Assembly: GCA_944326465.1 (NCBI GenBank)
Contig: CALVEB010000009.1
Span: 1-64,000, forward strand
Origin: Candidatus Gastranaerophilales bacterium
Lineage (GTDB): Bacteria > Cyanobacteriota > Vampirovibrionia > Gastranaerophilales > Gastranaerophilaceae
Length of the DNA: 64,000 bases
Reading direction: 5' to 3'
Of this stretch, positions 33,260-42,737 are shown one piece after another; positions within the stretch are counted from its first letter, which is position 1, and each line of letters begins with the position of its first letter. Below the pieces are notes generated by a model, which saw only the letters and a list, made by a program, of their open reading frames with translations, made no database searches and had not been told where the DNA came from. A program made the position numbers and the translations under genes.

Positions 33260-35887
33260 ATGATAAGCTTATTATTAAAATTATTAGGAGACCCGAACGA
33301 AAGAAAAGTTAAAAATATAATGGGTATAATTGACCATATAAACGCTTTAGAGCCGCAGTTTGCAGCAATGACAGATGCAGAACTCCGCGCAAAAACCGAT
33401 GAATTCAAAGAGATTCTGGCGAAACGCCCGACATCACCGGATTTTAAAACCGACAGAAAATTGGAAAAAGAAGCTCTTGATAAAATTTTACCCGAAGCTT
33501 TTGCAACAGTCAGAGAAGCCGGAAAAAGAGTTTTACAGATGCGTCACTTCGATGTACAGCTTATAGGAGGCTACTTCCTTCATAACGGTCATATTGCAGA
33601 AATGAGAACAGGTGAAGGTAAAACCCTTGTTGCAACACTTCCGGCATATCTTAACGCATTGACAGGAAAAGGCGTTCACGTAATTACGGTTAACGATTAT
33701 CTTGCAAAACGTGACAGCGAGTGGATGGGCAAAATATATAAATTTTTAGGGTTAAGTGTTGGCGTAATACTGTCAGGCGGACGCAGTGCTGAAGATTTTG
33801 CCGCTAAAAAGGCTGCTTATGATTGTGATATTACTTACGGAACAAATAACGAATTCGGCTTTGACTACTTGCGTGACAACATGGCCGGCAGCATGGATAT
33901 GCTTGTTCAAAGACCTTACAACTACGCAATAATAGACGAAGTCGACAGTATTCTTATAGACGAAGCCAGAACACCGCTTATTATCAGCGGACGTGTTGAA
34001 AAATCTGCCGAAACCTATCAGTTAATGGCAAAAATAGCACCGCAACTGGAAAAAATAAAAGATTACGAAGTTGATGAAAAAAATAAAAATATTATCTTAA
34101 CAGAAGAAGGTATAGATCACGCACAAGAGCTTTTAGGCGTCAAAGATTTGTTTGATATTTCAACACAATATGCTCACCATCTTTTACAGGCCCTTAAAGC
34201 AAAAGAATTATTTGTTAAAGATACAGACTACGTAATTAAGAACAATGAAGTAATGATTGTTGATGAATTTACCGGACGTCTTATGGAAGGCCGCCGCTGG
34301 TCTGACGGTCTGCATCAGGCAATAGAGGCCAAAGAAGGTGTAAAAATCCAAGATGAAACTCAAACCCTTGCCAGCATTACTTTCCAGAACCTCTTCCGCC
34401 TTTATCCGAAATTGTCAGGTATGACAGGTACAGCAATGACAGAAGAAGCTGAATTCGGAAAAATTTATAACCTTGAAGTTACTTCAATACCTACCAACAA
34501 GCCGGATATCAGAATTAATTATCCTGATGTAATTTACAAAAATGAACGTGCAAAATTCAATGCGGTTGTACAAGACATCATTGAACAGCATAAAAAAGGT
34601 CGTCCGGTACTTGTCGGTACAATCAGTATTGAAAAATCAGAATATGTATCTTCATTACTGAAAAAACTCGGCATCAAGCATAATGTTTTAAACGCGAAAC
34701 ACCACATGAAAGAAGCATATATCATTGCGCAGGCAGGACGTGTAGGCGCTGTAACTATTGCAACGAACATGGCCGGCCGCGGTACTGATATTCTGCTTGG
34801 AGGTAATGCCGAATATCTTGCTAAAGAAGAACTGGATGCATTACATCTGGATGAAAATTCTCCGGAATACGAAGCCAAGAAAAATGAATTACTTGCCAAA
34901 GCGCGTGCACTAACAGAAAAAGAACACAAACAGGTTGTAGAAGCAGGCGGACTCCATGTTATAGGTACAGAACGCCATGAATCAAGACGTATTGACAACC
35001 AGTTAAGAGGTCGTGCCGCACGTCAGGGAGATCCGGGCTCCACAAGATTTTTCTTATCACTTGAAGATAATTTGATGAGAATTTTTGGCGGCGACAAAAT
35101 CACAACACTGATGAATGCGCTTAATGTTGATGAAAATATGGCCATAGAATCACCGCTTATCACCCGTCAAATCCAATCAGCGCAAAAGAAAGTTGAAACT
35201 TATCACTTTGATATCCGCAAAAGCGTACTTGAATATGATGATGTCATGAATATTCAACGTGAAAAATTCTACGCGCAGCGCCGGAGAGTTTTACGCGGAG
35301 ATGACCTGAGTCAGGATATCTACTATATGATTGAGCGCGAAATAGAAAGAATTATCAAAAGTTACATTGCTCCGGGGCAAAACCCTGATGAATATATCTA
35401 TGAAGACCTTGTAACTATGATAAAAGAATTACACTCGGTTGTGCCTCAATTATCTGCAATAAAAGTAACAGATATCCAGAATTTGAGATACGAAGCCGTA
35501 TACGAAAAGCTGAAAGACTTTGCGATAAAAGCATACCGTGACCACGAAGAAGAAGTCATCAATTTCTATAACGAAATTCTCACAAAATACAATGAAAATC
35601 CTGAATTACAGGAGCCTTTTACGCCGAACAATGTCATAAGAAATCTGGAAAAAGATATTCTTTTGCGTGTTGTTGACAACAAATGGATTGACCATCTGCA
35701 TAATATAGATATGCTGCGTGAAGGTATCGGTTTACGAGCATACGGCCAAAAAGACCCGCTTATTGAATACAAACGTGAAGCGTATGATTTGTTTAACAAA
35801 ATGATGTACGAAATTCAGGGCGATACTGTAAAACACCTTTTCCGTGCAAAATTCGGAGTACAGGTCATAGGACCGGATGTGGCGTAA
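33260..35887 (+). CDS. secA: Preprotein translocase ATPase SecA
   Basis: This 875-residue SecA drives proteins through SecYEG. Motifs in order: [17 protein letters not shown] (Walker A), [21 protein letters not shown] (DEAD box), [25 protein letters not shown], and [20 protein letters not shown] (arginine finger region). The helical scaffold/wing region follows and the protein ends at [15 protein letters not shown]. It lacks the C-terminal Cys-rich zinc domain found in E. coli SecA, which suggests no SecB-type docking. GGAGAGG precedes the start and the gene stands alone. Confidence 0.98.
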   Translation: MISLLLKLLGDPNERKVKNIMGIIDHINALEPQFAAMTDAELRAKTDEFKEILAKRPTSPDFKTDRKLEKEALDKILPEAFATVREAGKRVLQMRHFDVQLIGGYFLHNGHIAEMRTGEGKTLVATLPAYLNALTGKGVHVITVNDYLAKRDSEWMGKIYKFLGLSVGVILSGGRSAEDFAAKKAAYDCDITYGTNNEFGFDYLRDNMAGSMDMLVQRPYNYAIIDEVDSILIDEARTPLIISGRVEKSAETYQLMAKIAPQLEKIKDYEVDEKNKNIILTEEGIDHAQELLGVKDLFDISTQYAHHLLQALKAKELFVKDTDYVIKNNEVMIVDEFTGRLMEGRRWSDGLHQAIEAKEGVKIQDETQTLASITFQNLFRLYPKLSGMTGTAMTEEAEFGKIYNLEVTSIPTNKPDIRINYPDVIYKNERAKFNAVVQDIIEQHKKGRPVLVGTISIEKSEYVSSLLKKLGIKHNVLNAKHHMKEAYIIAQAGRVGAVTIATNMAGRGTDILLGGNAEYLAKEELDALHLDENSPEYEAKKNELLAKARALTEKEHKQVVEAGGLHVIGTERHESRRIDNQLRGRAARQGDPGSTRFFLSLEDNLMRIFGGDKITTLMNALNVDENMAIESPLITRQIQSAQKKVETYHFDIRKSVLEYDDVMNIQREKFYAQRRRVLRGDDLSQDIYYMIEREIERIIKSYIAPGQNPDEYIYEDLVTMIKELHSVVPQLSAIKVTDIQNLRYEAVYEKLKDFAIKAYRDHEEEVINFYNEILTKYNENPELQEPFTPNNVIRNLEKDILLRVVDNKWIDHLHNIDMLREGIGLRAYGQKDPLIEYKREAYDLFNKMMYEIQGDTVKHLFRAKFGVQVIGPDVA

Positions 35888-35904
35888 TATCGCAAAATTA
35901 TTAT

Positions 35905-35931
35905 AAAAAGACAGGTTAGCCTGTCTTTTTT
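35905..35931 (+). terminator. Terminator after secA
   Basis: AAAAAGACAGG (35905-35915) and CCTGTCTTTTT (35920-35930) around TTAG. Confidence 0.92.
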
Positions 35932-35952
35932 GTTATAAATATTCATAAACAC

Positions 35953-35981
35953 TTGACAAATGATAGCAAATATGCTATCAT
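35953..35981 (+). promoter_or_regulatory. hicAB promoter with overlapping operator
   Basis: TTGACA (35953-35958), 17-base spacer, TATCAT (35976-35981). ATGATAGCA (35960-35968) and TGCTATCAT (35973-35981) are perfect 9-bp inverted arms filling the spacer and -10, a likely HicB operator. The expected start of transcription coincides with the hicA ATG, so the mRNA is probably leaderless. Confidence 0.75.
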
Positions 35982-35987
35982 AATAAT

Positions 35988-36230
35988 ATGAGTAAACGTG
36001 ACAAGCTTATTCAAAAAATTTTAACTGGAAAGTCTAATATTACACCTGCAGAGGCACAAAAAATTCTTGAATCACTGGGGTATCTCGCAGAAGGTCCTTC
36101 CGGCGGGAGTTCACATCTAACATTTAGAAAACAAGGTAAGCAATCTGTCACAATTGTTTTAACTCAAAACCCTCTTAAACCTTATATGGTAGCCAAGTTA
36201 CAACTCACACTGAAAAATGAAGGATATTGA
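35988..36230 (+). CDS. hicA: HicA-type toxin (mRNA interferase)
   Basis: This 80-residue protein has the HicA double-stranded-RNA-binding-like fold. AEAQKILESLGYLAEGPSGGSSHLTFRK contains the conserved Gly-rich turn and catalytic-type His, and VTIVLTQNPLKPYMVAKLQ is the closing strand and helix. HicA cleaves mRNA and is neutralised by HicB. There is no ribosome binding site between the -10 box and the ATG. It overlaps the reading region of hicB's leader, giving toxin-first order. Confidence 0.9.
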   Translation: MSKRDKLIQKILTGKSNITPAEAQKILESLGYLAEGPSGGSSHLTFRKQGKQSVTIVLTQNPLKPYMVAKLQLTLKNEGY

Positions 36231-36232
36231 TT

Positions 36233-36595
36233 ATGGAAAAAAATGTTGATTATTATTTAAAATTGCCTTACAGCTATATTGTTGAATGGAGCGATGAAGA
36301 TCAATGTTACCTTGGCAGTATTGTAGAACTTGAAAAGCATATGACCTGTGGTGATACTCCCGAAGATGTTATTATTAATCTTAAAGATGCTCTTAAAGCT
36401 TATGTAATGACAAGCTTAGCTAATAACATGGAAATAGCTGAACCATTAAAAATGGCTGATTTTAAAGGGAATATTACATATAGAACAACCGGTGAAAAAC
36501 ATTATCATTTAGCTAAAGCCGCCAAAATGCTTGATGTTAGTATTAATTCACTTATTGATTCCGCTGTTGATGCCAAATTAAAAGAAATTGCATAA
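36233..36595 (+). CDS. hicB: HicB-type antitoxin
   Basis: This 120-residue protein has the N-terminal partial RNase H fold of HicB (YIVEWSDEDQCYLGSIVEL ... THGDTPEDVIINLKDAL-like region) and a C-terminal DNA-binding segment (HYHLAKAAKMLDVSINSLIDSAV) of the ribbon-helix-helix or HTH type. I start it at the ATG at 36233, two bases past the hicA stop, with AAGGA inside hicA. It should bind HicA and autorepress at the inverted repeat upstream. Confidence 0.9.
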   Translation: MEKNVDYYLKLPYSYIVEWSDEDQCYLGSIVELEKHMTCGDTPEDVIINLKDALKAYVMTSLANNMEIAEPLKMADFKGNITYRTTGEKHYHLAKAAKMLDVSINSLIDSAVDAKLKEIA

Positions 36596-36602
36596 TTAAT
36601 TT

Positions 36603-36917
36603 TTACACAATAATAGCTTTAACAATTCTGTAAAATTCCGGAATTTTTTCAGGATGTTCTTTTAACAGTTTATTAATTTCTTCAAGCATTTTTTCATTAC
36701 TCTTAAAATGTCCGAAGTTAAACAATTCCAGAGGCTCAATGTCTAAAGCATCAGCTATTTTTTCAAGCGTCTCAGCCGTAAAAAAATTGTCACCTGTTTC
36801 TATATTACTCAGAGAATTTTGCGCTATATCCGCAAGTTCAGACAACTTTTCCTGTGATAATCTTTTACTTTTTCGTAGTTCTTTTATTCGCTTACCGATT
36901 TTCTGTTTTATATCCAT
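36603..36917 (-). CDS. XRE-family HTH regulator
   Basis: This 104-residue protein starts at the ATG at 36917 with AGGAG upstream; a longer frame runs back into promoter DNA. Its Cro/C1-type HTH is KRLSQEKLSELADIAQNSLSNIETGDNFF, followed by ALDIEPLELFNFGH and a Lys/Glu-rich C-terminal helix (about 75-104). It is divergent from the unknown gene at 37047 and convergent with hicB. Confidence 0.88.
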   Translation of the reverse strand: MDIKQKIGKRIKELRKSKRLSQEKLSELADIAQNSLSNIETGDNFFTAETLEKIADALDIEPLELFNFGHFKSNEKMLEEINKLLKEHPEKIPEFYRIVKAIIV

Positions 36918-36973
36918 AACAGCTCCTGTTAAAAGTTTATATTTTATTATAGTTAAATGTAATCCACGGTTAG

Positions 36974-37013
36974 CGATAAAATACTTGACAATTATCGTTT
37001 TAAATGATATACA
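36974..37013 (+). promoter_or_regulatory. Promoter of the 37047 gene with inverted repeat
   Basis: TTGACA (36985-36990), 17-base spacer, TATACA (37008-37013). CGATAA (36974-36979) and TTATCG (36992-36997) flank the -35 box and may be an operator for the divergent XRE protein. Confidence 0.55.
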
Positions 37014-37046
37014 TGTTCTAACTGGATTCATTTAACTTTAGGAAGT

Positions 37047-37676
37047 ATGGAAAATTTCACTAATAACAGTACAGTTGCGCAAGATTGCCTGACTGAGTAT
37101 TTTAAAGCTAACGCTAAGAGCAGATTTAGCACTGAAATAAAAAAATATATCTGGTTTAAGTGCGGAAAGTTTTTAAATCCGACAATGAAAAACAGATATA
37201 TTAATGAATTTATACAACAAGAAAGCGAAAACTTCATTAATAAGGGAGAAATAAATATTCCTTTTCTTGAGTTTAGACTTTCAATCCCGCATACTTATAA
37301 GTGCCTGAGCTGTAATGTATATAAACCTGCTTTTAATACAGCCAATCTGATACAAATAAACTTTAATCAATTTAAGATGCAGTTTGATGAAATTTGCAAT
37401 TCAGTAACCTCAATACGCAATCTTATTTTCATAAATCCAATTAGGAATACTGATTTTCCTCAAATTTTAGAATACACTGCAAGAAATCCAAAAGTTCATT
37501 TGATAAAAATTACACCATCAGAATTGACGAATCTTTCTGAGGCACTTATTGACGTACTTAAAAAATACAATCAAAAAGTTTATTTCCATATTAATGAAAA
37601 TGATTTACTTGCAGAAGAATTTAAAATTTCTCTAAAAGCTAATAATATAAAATATCAGATAGGAGTAATTGTGTAG
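37047..37676 (+). CDS. Unknown protein divergent from an XRE regulator
   Basis: This 209-residue protein has a Cys pair (YKCLSCNVYK, about residues 88-97) and otherwise alternating helix and strand character, including FRLSIPHTY and IRNLIFINPIRNTDFPQIL. It has no signal peptide and I recognise no family. TAGGAAG precedes the start and the promoter at 36985 drives it. The divergent XRE gene suggests a controlled pair, possibly of mobile origin. Confidence 0.7.
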   Translation: MENFTNNSTVAQDCLTEYFKANAKSRFSTEIKKYIWFKCGKFLNPTMKNRYINEFIQQESENFINKGEINIPFLEFRLSIPHTYKCLSCNVYKPAFNTANLIQINFNQFKMQFDEICNSVTSIRNLIFINPIRNTDFPQILEYTARNPKVHLIKITPSELTNLSEALIDVLKKYNQKVYFHINENDLLAEEFKISLKANNIKYQIGVIV

Positions 37677-37741
37677 TGAGCCGATAGAATTTTTGTGTTA
37701 TACTCTAAATATCGTGATAACATAAATAAGGAATTATATAA

Positions 37742-38839
37742 ATGCTGAGAACAGGTATAGTCGGCTTGCCGAATGTGGGAAAATCTACTCTTTTTAATGC
37801 TCTTACAAGCGCAAAAAATGCACAGAGTGCAAATTATCCGTTTTGTACGATAGAGCCAAATGTCGGAGTTGTAAACGTACCGGATGAAAGACTTGATATA
37901 CTCGCGAAACTTTGTAAAACAGAAGTTATAATACCAACTGCAATTGAGTTTGTGGATATTGCAGGGCTTGTTAAAGGTGCAAGTAAGGGTGAAGGTTTAG
38001 GCAACCAGTTTTTGCATAACATAAGAGAAGTAGATGCAATAATTCAGGTAGTACGTTGTTTTGACGACCCTAATACTATTCACGTGGCCGGCAAAGTAAA
38101 TCCGCTTGATGATATTGAAGTTATAAATACAGAACTTGCACTTGCGGACATGGCCTCTGTTGAAAAAAGGCAGGCACGTATATCTAAACAGGCAAAAGGC
38201 GGCGACAAAGCAGCTGTTCTTGAAGATAAAGTTCTGACAAAACTTATGGAACTCTTGTCAGAAGGTACATTTATTAATCTAAAAGATTATTTTAATGAAG
38301 ATGAAATAGCTGTTGCAAAACAACTAAATCTTATGTCGACAAAACCTGTAATTTATGCAGCAAATGTTTCAGAATACGATCTGAAAGACGGAAATGATTA
38401 TACAAAACAGGTCAAAGAATATGCAGCAAAACATAATGCGGAAGTAGTTCTCATTTCAGCTAAAATCGAGGAAGAACTGGCTGAATTAGGCACAGAAGAG
38501 GCAAAAGAGTATCTTGCAGAACTTGGTATTGAGGACAGCGGCATTGACAGAATGATAAAATCTGTATATCATCTTTTGAATCTGCGTACATTTATAACAG
38601 CAGGCGAAAAAGAAGTACATGCCTGGACAATTCCTGCCGGCGCCAAAGCTCCTCAAGCAGCCGGTGTAATCCATACGGATTTTGAAAAAGGTTTTATCAG
38701 GGCTGAAGTCACATCTTATAAAGATTTTGTGGAATGCGGTTCTTACGCAGCCTGCAAGGATAAAGGTGTTACACGCCTAGAGGGTAAAGATTACGAAGTT
38801 CAGGACGGCGATATTGTACACTTTAGATTTGCCGTATAA
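37742..38839 (+). CDS. ychF: YchF/OLA1-family ATPase
   Basis: This 365-residue Obg-related protein binds ribosomes. Visible are the P-loop GLPNVGKSTLFNALT (residues 7-21), FVDIAGLVKGASKGEGLGNQFL (switch II), and the altered G4 motif NVSE, which favours ATP over GTP. The coiled coil is followed by a C-terminal TGS domain (TFITAGEKEVHAWTIPAGA ... GDIVHFRFAV). The length is standard and AAGGA precedes the start. Confidence 0.97.
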   Translation: MLRTGIVGLPNVGKSTLFNALTSAKNAQSANYPFCTIEPNVGVVNVPDERLDILAKLCKTEVIIPTAIEFVDIAGLVKGASKGEGLGNQFLHNIREVDAIIQVVRCFDDPNTIHVAGKVNPLDDIEVINTELALADMASVEKRQARISKQAKGGDKAAVLEDKVLTKLMELLSEGTFINLKDYFNEDEIAVAKQLNLMSTKPVIYAANVSEYDLKDGNDYTKQVKEYAAKHNAEVVLISAKIEEELAELGTEEAKEYLAELGIEDSGIDRMIKSVYHLLNLRTFITAGEKEVHAWTIPAGAKAPQAAGVIHTDFEKGFIRAEVTSYKDFVECGSYAACKDKGVTRLEGKDYEVQDGDIVHFRFAV

Positions 38840-38857
38840 ATGCCGGGAAATCAGACG

Positions 38858-39559
38858 CTATATGCCGACACTTAAACCGGCGCAAATATTTATACCCTGA
38901 CCGGTTATTCCTTTTGCCGCGTCAGAGATTAAATATTTACAAAGTTGCGCGACTTCTTCGGGTTTTACAAAACGTCTTTGCGGAATACATTCTATAATTT
39001 CGTCTTTTGTAAATTCACTATCTTCAATAGAGGCATTTCCTAGTTCAGTATCAACCCAGCCCGGATTTATTGTATTTACCGTAATATTATATTCTGCAAG
39101 CTCCAGCGCAAGAGCCTTTGTTAACCCTAAAAGGCCTGCTTTGCTGGCAGAATAAAGGCTTGCATTTGCTTCTCCCATTACACCTGATATAGAGCCTATA
39201 TTGATTATACGCCCCCAGTTTTGAGATTTCATATATTTTACAGCTTTGCTTATCAGATATGTCGGCGCAATAAGATTTGTCTGATAAATTTTTTGAATAT
39301 CTTCAACTGATGCAGAATCTATATTTTTATATAAGTACTCTCCGGCATTATTTATTAATACATCAATCTGTTTTTCCTCAATAAATTTTGCCAGATTGTT
39401 TATATCTTTTGATAAATCACATACACAAAACCCTTTTGCATTACAGGCAATTAATGTATTCTCATTGCGGCCTGTAACATATAAATTGCCTTCATTTTTC
39501 AGTTCTTCGGCTATTACTTTGCCTATACCTCTTGAGGCACCTGTTACCAGTATATTCAT
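38858..39559 (-). CDS. Short-chain dehydrogenase/reductase
   Basis: This 233-residue SDR has the NAD(P)-binding TGASRGIGKVIAEEL at residues 6-20, the NNAG motif, and the catalytic triad of Ser (NIGSISGVMGE) and Tyr-x-x-x-Lys (LYSASKAGLL). It ends with a typical ITGQGINICAGLSVG segment. It resembles FabG-type 3-ketoacyl reductases, but there are no fatty-acid genes nearby, so the substrate is open. Its start directly follows the tcdA stop. Confidence 0.9.
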   Translation of the reverse strand: MNILVTGASRGIGKVIAEELKNEGNLYVTGRNENTLIACNAKGFCVCDLSKDINNLAKFIEEKQIDVLINNAGEYLYKNIDSASVEDIQKIYQTNLIAPTYLISKAVKYMKSQNWGRIINIGSISGVMGEANASLYSASKAGLLGLTKALALELAEYNITVNTINPGWVDTELGNASIEDSEFTKDEIIECIPQRRFVKPEEVAQLCKYLISDAAKGITGQGINICAGLSVGI

Positions 39560-40318
39560 TTATTCATCCTCAGTTATTAATTCTTTTACAATATAGTATG
39601 CCATAAAAATTCCGGCGCAGCTTGCGACAAACGGTGTGGACGCAGGAGTTATTTTAGTGAATAGTATTTCTTCACCGGATTTTGTATGTATTTTTTCATC
39701 ACAACTTATTTTTTCCTGACAAAAAGGTTTTTCCGTGCTTGCAACAACCGTTATTCCAGTTTCTATACCGCGTTTTTTTAGTTGGTAAATAATATTGGAT
39801 ACAAAAGGTGCATTCTTGTTTTTTATATCTTTAATATCGCAAATATACAGTTGTGTCGGATCAAGCCTGTTTCCTGCTCCCATTGAACTTATCACAGGAA
39901 TATTATGTTTAATACAGGCTTCTAAAAGAGCGATTTTTGAGCGCATTGTATCAATTGCATCGGCTACAAAATCTATATTCTCCGGCAACTTCATATCAAC
40001 TGTATAAAAATCATCAATCACATTTATTTTTATATCTGGATTAATATCAGACAATCTCGCACGCCAAACATCAGCTTTATTCTTACCAACAGTTGAATGA
40101 AGTGCAATAGTTTGACGGTTTATATTTGTGGAAGAGATTTTATCAAAATCAATTATAGTTAATTCACCGACGCCGGCGCGGGCAAGCGCCTCAACACAAA
40201 AACCGCCGACTCCACCAAGCCCGTATACAGCTATATGTTTGCCGGCAAGTAATTTTTGTTTATCTTTTCCCCAGAAAAGTTCGTTGCGGGAAAATATATC
40301 ATTAAAAGAACTTTTCAC
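39560..40318 (-). CDS. tcdA: tRNA threonylcarbamoyladenosine dehydratase (TcdA/CsdL)
   Basis: This 252-residue ThiF/E1-like enzyme turns t6A37 of tRNA into cyclic t6A using ATP. The opening FSRNELFWGKDKQKLLAGKHIAVYGLGGVGGF carries the adenylate-binding GLGGVG, then IDFDKISSTNINRQ and DAIDTMRSKIALL match the family. The C-terminal membrane-association region is reduced. It is followed without a gap by an SDR gene and preceded by secG. Confidence 0.9.
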   Translation of the reverse strand: MKSSFNDIFSRNELFWGKDKQKLLAGKHIAVYGLGGVGGFCVEALARAGVGELTIIDFDKISSTNINRQTIALHSTVGKNKADVWRARLSDINPDIKINVIDDFYTVDMKLPENIDFVADAIDTMRSKIALLEACIKHNIPVISSMGAGNRLDPTQLYICDIKDIKNKNAPFVSNIIYQLKKRGIETGITVVASTEKPFCQEKISCDEKIHTKSGEEILFTKITPASTPFVASCAGIFMAYYIVKELITEDE

Positions 40319-40327
40319 AAGTTCTCC

Positions 40328-40552
40328 TTATTTTATAATTCCATATCCTAAAAGGAATGTACATACAAGAAATATTGCAGCAATAATTCCTGTTAATTTA
40401 TTCAAACCTTTTTCAGCACTTTTTTGTGACGCAAATACGTGTGATGCGCCGCCCATGCCTGCAATTCCGTCCCCTTTTGGTGAATGCAGCAATATAAGTA
40501 CTATAAGCAATATTGCAGATATTATTTGTATTGTCCAGATAAATGTAACCAT
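40328..40552 (-). CDS. secG: Preprotein translocase subunit SecG
   Basis: This 74-residue inner-membrane protein has two helices (IWTIQIISAILLIVLILLH and LTGIIAAIFLVCTFLLGYGI) joined by the conserved loop SPKGDGIAGMGGASHVF. It is the small auxiliary subunit of SecYEG. It lies four bases after the NrtR-like gene and nine before tcdA. Confidence 0.93.
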   Translation of the reverse strand: MVTFIWTIQIISAILLIVLILLHSPKGDGIAGMGGASHVFASQKSAEKGLNKLTGIIAAIFLVCTFLLGYGIIK

Positions 40553-40555
40553 TGT

Positions 40556-41242
40556 TTATTTTTTCTCCTTGTTTTTAGAAATGAAATGAGCGCGCTTTGA
40601 ATTAAGCGTTATATTTTCGAAAGTATAAAGCCTTGCCGGACGCTTTGATGAAGATTTTGTAAATTCGTTTAATTCAATCAGACCGTCTGTAGCAAGTGCT
40701 TTTTTCCTAAAATTACGCTTATCAAGTTTTTTACCCATAATAAGCTCATAAGATTTTTGCATTTCAGTCAGTGTAAATTTTTCGTTCAAGAGCTGATAAG
40801 CCACAGGACAAATTTCTAATCTTTCGCGTGTCCTTTTCAGCGAGTATTCAATAATTTCTTTGTGGTCGAAAGCCAGAGGCGGCAGGTCTGAGACCTTATG
40901 CCAGCCAATTTCTGGAGATGTGTTAATTTTGATATCTTCTGCTCTAACTAACGCAAAATATGCACAGGTTATAACCCTTGAATTAGGGTGGCGGAGCGGA
41001 TCTCCGAATGTATACAATTGTTCAAGATAAATGTTATCAACGTCAGTACGTTCTTTTAATACGCGTAACGCCGCCTGATCAAGATTTTCGGATAATCTCA
41101 CGTATCCGCCGGGTATTGCCCATTTATCTTTAAACGGTTCATTCATACGTTTAACAAGCAATACATGTAAGGCGTTATTTTTCAGCGTTAAAATAACTAC
41201 GTCGACTGTGATTTCGTGTGTTTTTGTCTCATTAAATATCAT
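40556..41242 (-). CDS. NrtR-like Nudix-domain protein with winged helix
   Basis: This 228-residue protein has an N-terminal Nudix domain (ITVDVVILTLKNNALHVLLVKR ... WAIPGGYVRL) and a C-terminal winged HTH (LNEKFTLTEMQKSYELIMGKKLDKRNFRKKAL). This is the layout of NrtR regulators of NAD metabolism that sense ADP-ribose. The Nudix box reads LRVLKERTDV where active hydrolases have REL-EE-, so hydrolysis may be lost and only ligand sensing kept. No NAD genes are adjacent. Confidence 0.87.
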   Translation of the reverse strand: MIFNETKTHEITVDVVILTLKNNALHVLLVKRMNEPFKDKWAIPGGYVRLSENLDQAALRVLKERTDVDNIYLEQLYTFGDPLRHPNSRVITCAYFALVRAEDIKINTSPEIGWHKVSDLPPLAFDHKEIIEYSLKRTRERLEICPVAYQLLNEKFTLTEMQKSYELIMGKKLDKRNFRKKALATDGLIELNEFTKSSSKRPARLYTFENITLNSKRAHFISKNKEKK

Positions 41243-41399
41243 AATCTTCTACCCTGAAACTATCATATAATAAACAAAATAAAATTTCTTTACAAGAGTT
41301 TAACAATCTTTAACATAAATTTACACAAAAATAAAAAAATGGCAATTCTTATATAACAAATTACTTTATATAAATACGGGGAATATAAAGGGGAAATAT

Positions 41400-42356
41400 A
41401 TGTGCTCAATATCAACAAATAGTTCTGTTAATAAAATGTCATTTATTAATGCTTATCTGGACGCACAGTTGGAACGATACAGACAAACCTATCAAACGCC
41501 TGTAATAAAACCGTTTCCGAATTACCCTGTTTCGCAGATCAGAAGCATAAGCGATTTGCCGGTATGGAATTATAAACCGGAGTATCCGCCTATACAAAGT
41601 ATCAATGATTTACCTGTATGGAATTATCAGCCAGGAACATCGCATATGACATTATATTCCGCAAATCAAGGAAAAGCTTCTGGTAAAACCTCTACCCAAA
41701 AGCCAACTTCGCTTACTGATCTGGCAACAAATTGGTCGGTCAATCTTCAGTCTGCACAACTTGCTCCGGTAAGCAAACAAGGACAACCTAAAATATCTGA
41801 AAAACAACGACTCAAAAAAGTGTCAATACCTACATATAATGGTAAAAAAACAACTAAAACATTGACAAAAGATTTTGTAGATAAAGTAAAAGATATTGCA
41901 AAGAAAGTAAATTGTGATTATCGCGATTTATTAGGTGTAATGAATAGCGAATCCGGTCTTGATCCAACAGCAAGAAACAGGCACAGCGGTGCGATAGGTT
42001 TGCTGCAATTTACCGGTATTGCGATAAAAGACTTAAATCAGGTTTATGGTATGAATTTAACCAAAGACAAGATTGCGAACATGTCAGCAATGGAACAGCT
42101 TGATCTTGTTGAAAAATATCTGCTTCGCAGTAAGAGTTTCAAATTTAATTCAGGAGAAAAATTAGACAGCGCTGATTTGTATGCAATTGTCTACAGACCT
42201 GCTTTTGCCGGAAAAAACGTCATCGCGACCAAAAATGACGGCAAAACATATTCCCAAAACCGAGGGCTTGATTTAGACAAAGACGGTATGATAACACGTC
42301 AGGATCTGGCTATGGCTGTGCAGCGCAAACATATCAATATAAATATGGTTGCATAA
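41400..42356 (+). CDS. Lytic transglycosylase-like protein without signal peptide
   Basis: This 318-residue protein has an N-terminal region with two copies of an I-(R/Q)-S-I-(S/N)-DLPVWNY motif (about residues 43-78), a Ser/Thr/Lys-rich linker, and a C-terminal SLT-like domain (VMNSESGLDPTARNRHSGAIGLLQF). The Glu in NSESG is the likely catalytic acid. There is no Sec signal, so export may go through another system or lysis. AAGGGGAAA precedes the start. Confidence 0.8.
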   Translation: MCSISTNSSVNKMSFINAYLDAQLERYRQTYQTPVIKPFPNYPVSQIRSISDLPVWNYKPEYPPIQSINDLPVWNYQPGTSHMTLYSANQGKASGKTSTQKPTSLTDLATNWSVNLQSAQLAPVSKQGQPKISEKQRLKKVSIPTYNGKKTTKTLTKDFVDKVKDIAKKVNCDYRDLLGVMNSESGLDPTARNRHSGAIGLLQFTGIAIKDLNQVYGMNLTKDKIANMSAMEQLDLVEKYLLRSKSFKFNSGEKLDSADLYAIVYRPAFAGKNVIATKNDGKTYSQNRGLDLDKDGMITRQDLAMAVQRKHININMVA

Positions 42357-42360
42357 ATTT

Positions 42361-42723
42361 CTAACGGAATTTGCTTTCAGGTTTTTGCGTTTTTTTATCT
42401 TTTGCTCTCTGAATTTTTTCAGTAGACATCCAGGTCTCTCTAAGTTTTTGCAGCGTCAGACCTTTTTCCAGCCATTTTAAAACATAGCGTTCAACAGGCC
42501 CCATTCCGCCCGTGATTTTTTTACCGGTCTCAATACTAAATGTAGCCTCCGATATACCCATTGACACAATAATATGCGGCATACTTTCTCTGTCTGGATC
42601 CATTGACACATCCAGTGCATTAAACTCGTAACGTTTTACCTTTACTTTAGAACGTGGATCATTCAGCGTATCCAAGATAAAATCTTTTAATTCAATAGTT
42701 AATTCATTCAGCGTTTTAGCCAA
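42361..42723 (-). CDS. Small protein of unknown function
   Basis: This 120-residue protein follows the PFL-family gene by 14 bases on the same strand. It has a helical N-terminus (LNELTIELKDFILDTLND), a central beta-rich segment (PHIIVSMGISEATFSIETG) and a basic tail with KDKKTQKPESK. I recognise no family. Its position suggests co-transcription with the PFL gene. Confidence 0.7.
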   Translation of the reverse strand: MAKTLNELTIELKDFILDTLNDPRSKVKVKRYEFNALDVSMDPDRESMPHIIVSMGISEATFSIETGKKITGGMGPVERYVLKWLEKGLTLQKLRETWMSTEKIQRAKDKKTQKPESKFR

Positions 42724-42737
42724 ACTGTATTCCTTTC

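Noticed and set aside
42361-42723. ACT-domain partner of the PFL-family gene, or a DGR avd gene
   Set aside because: The 120-residue protein has neither an ACT-type pattern nor the four-helix character expected of Avd.
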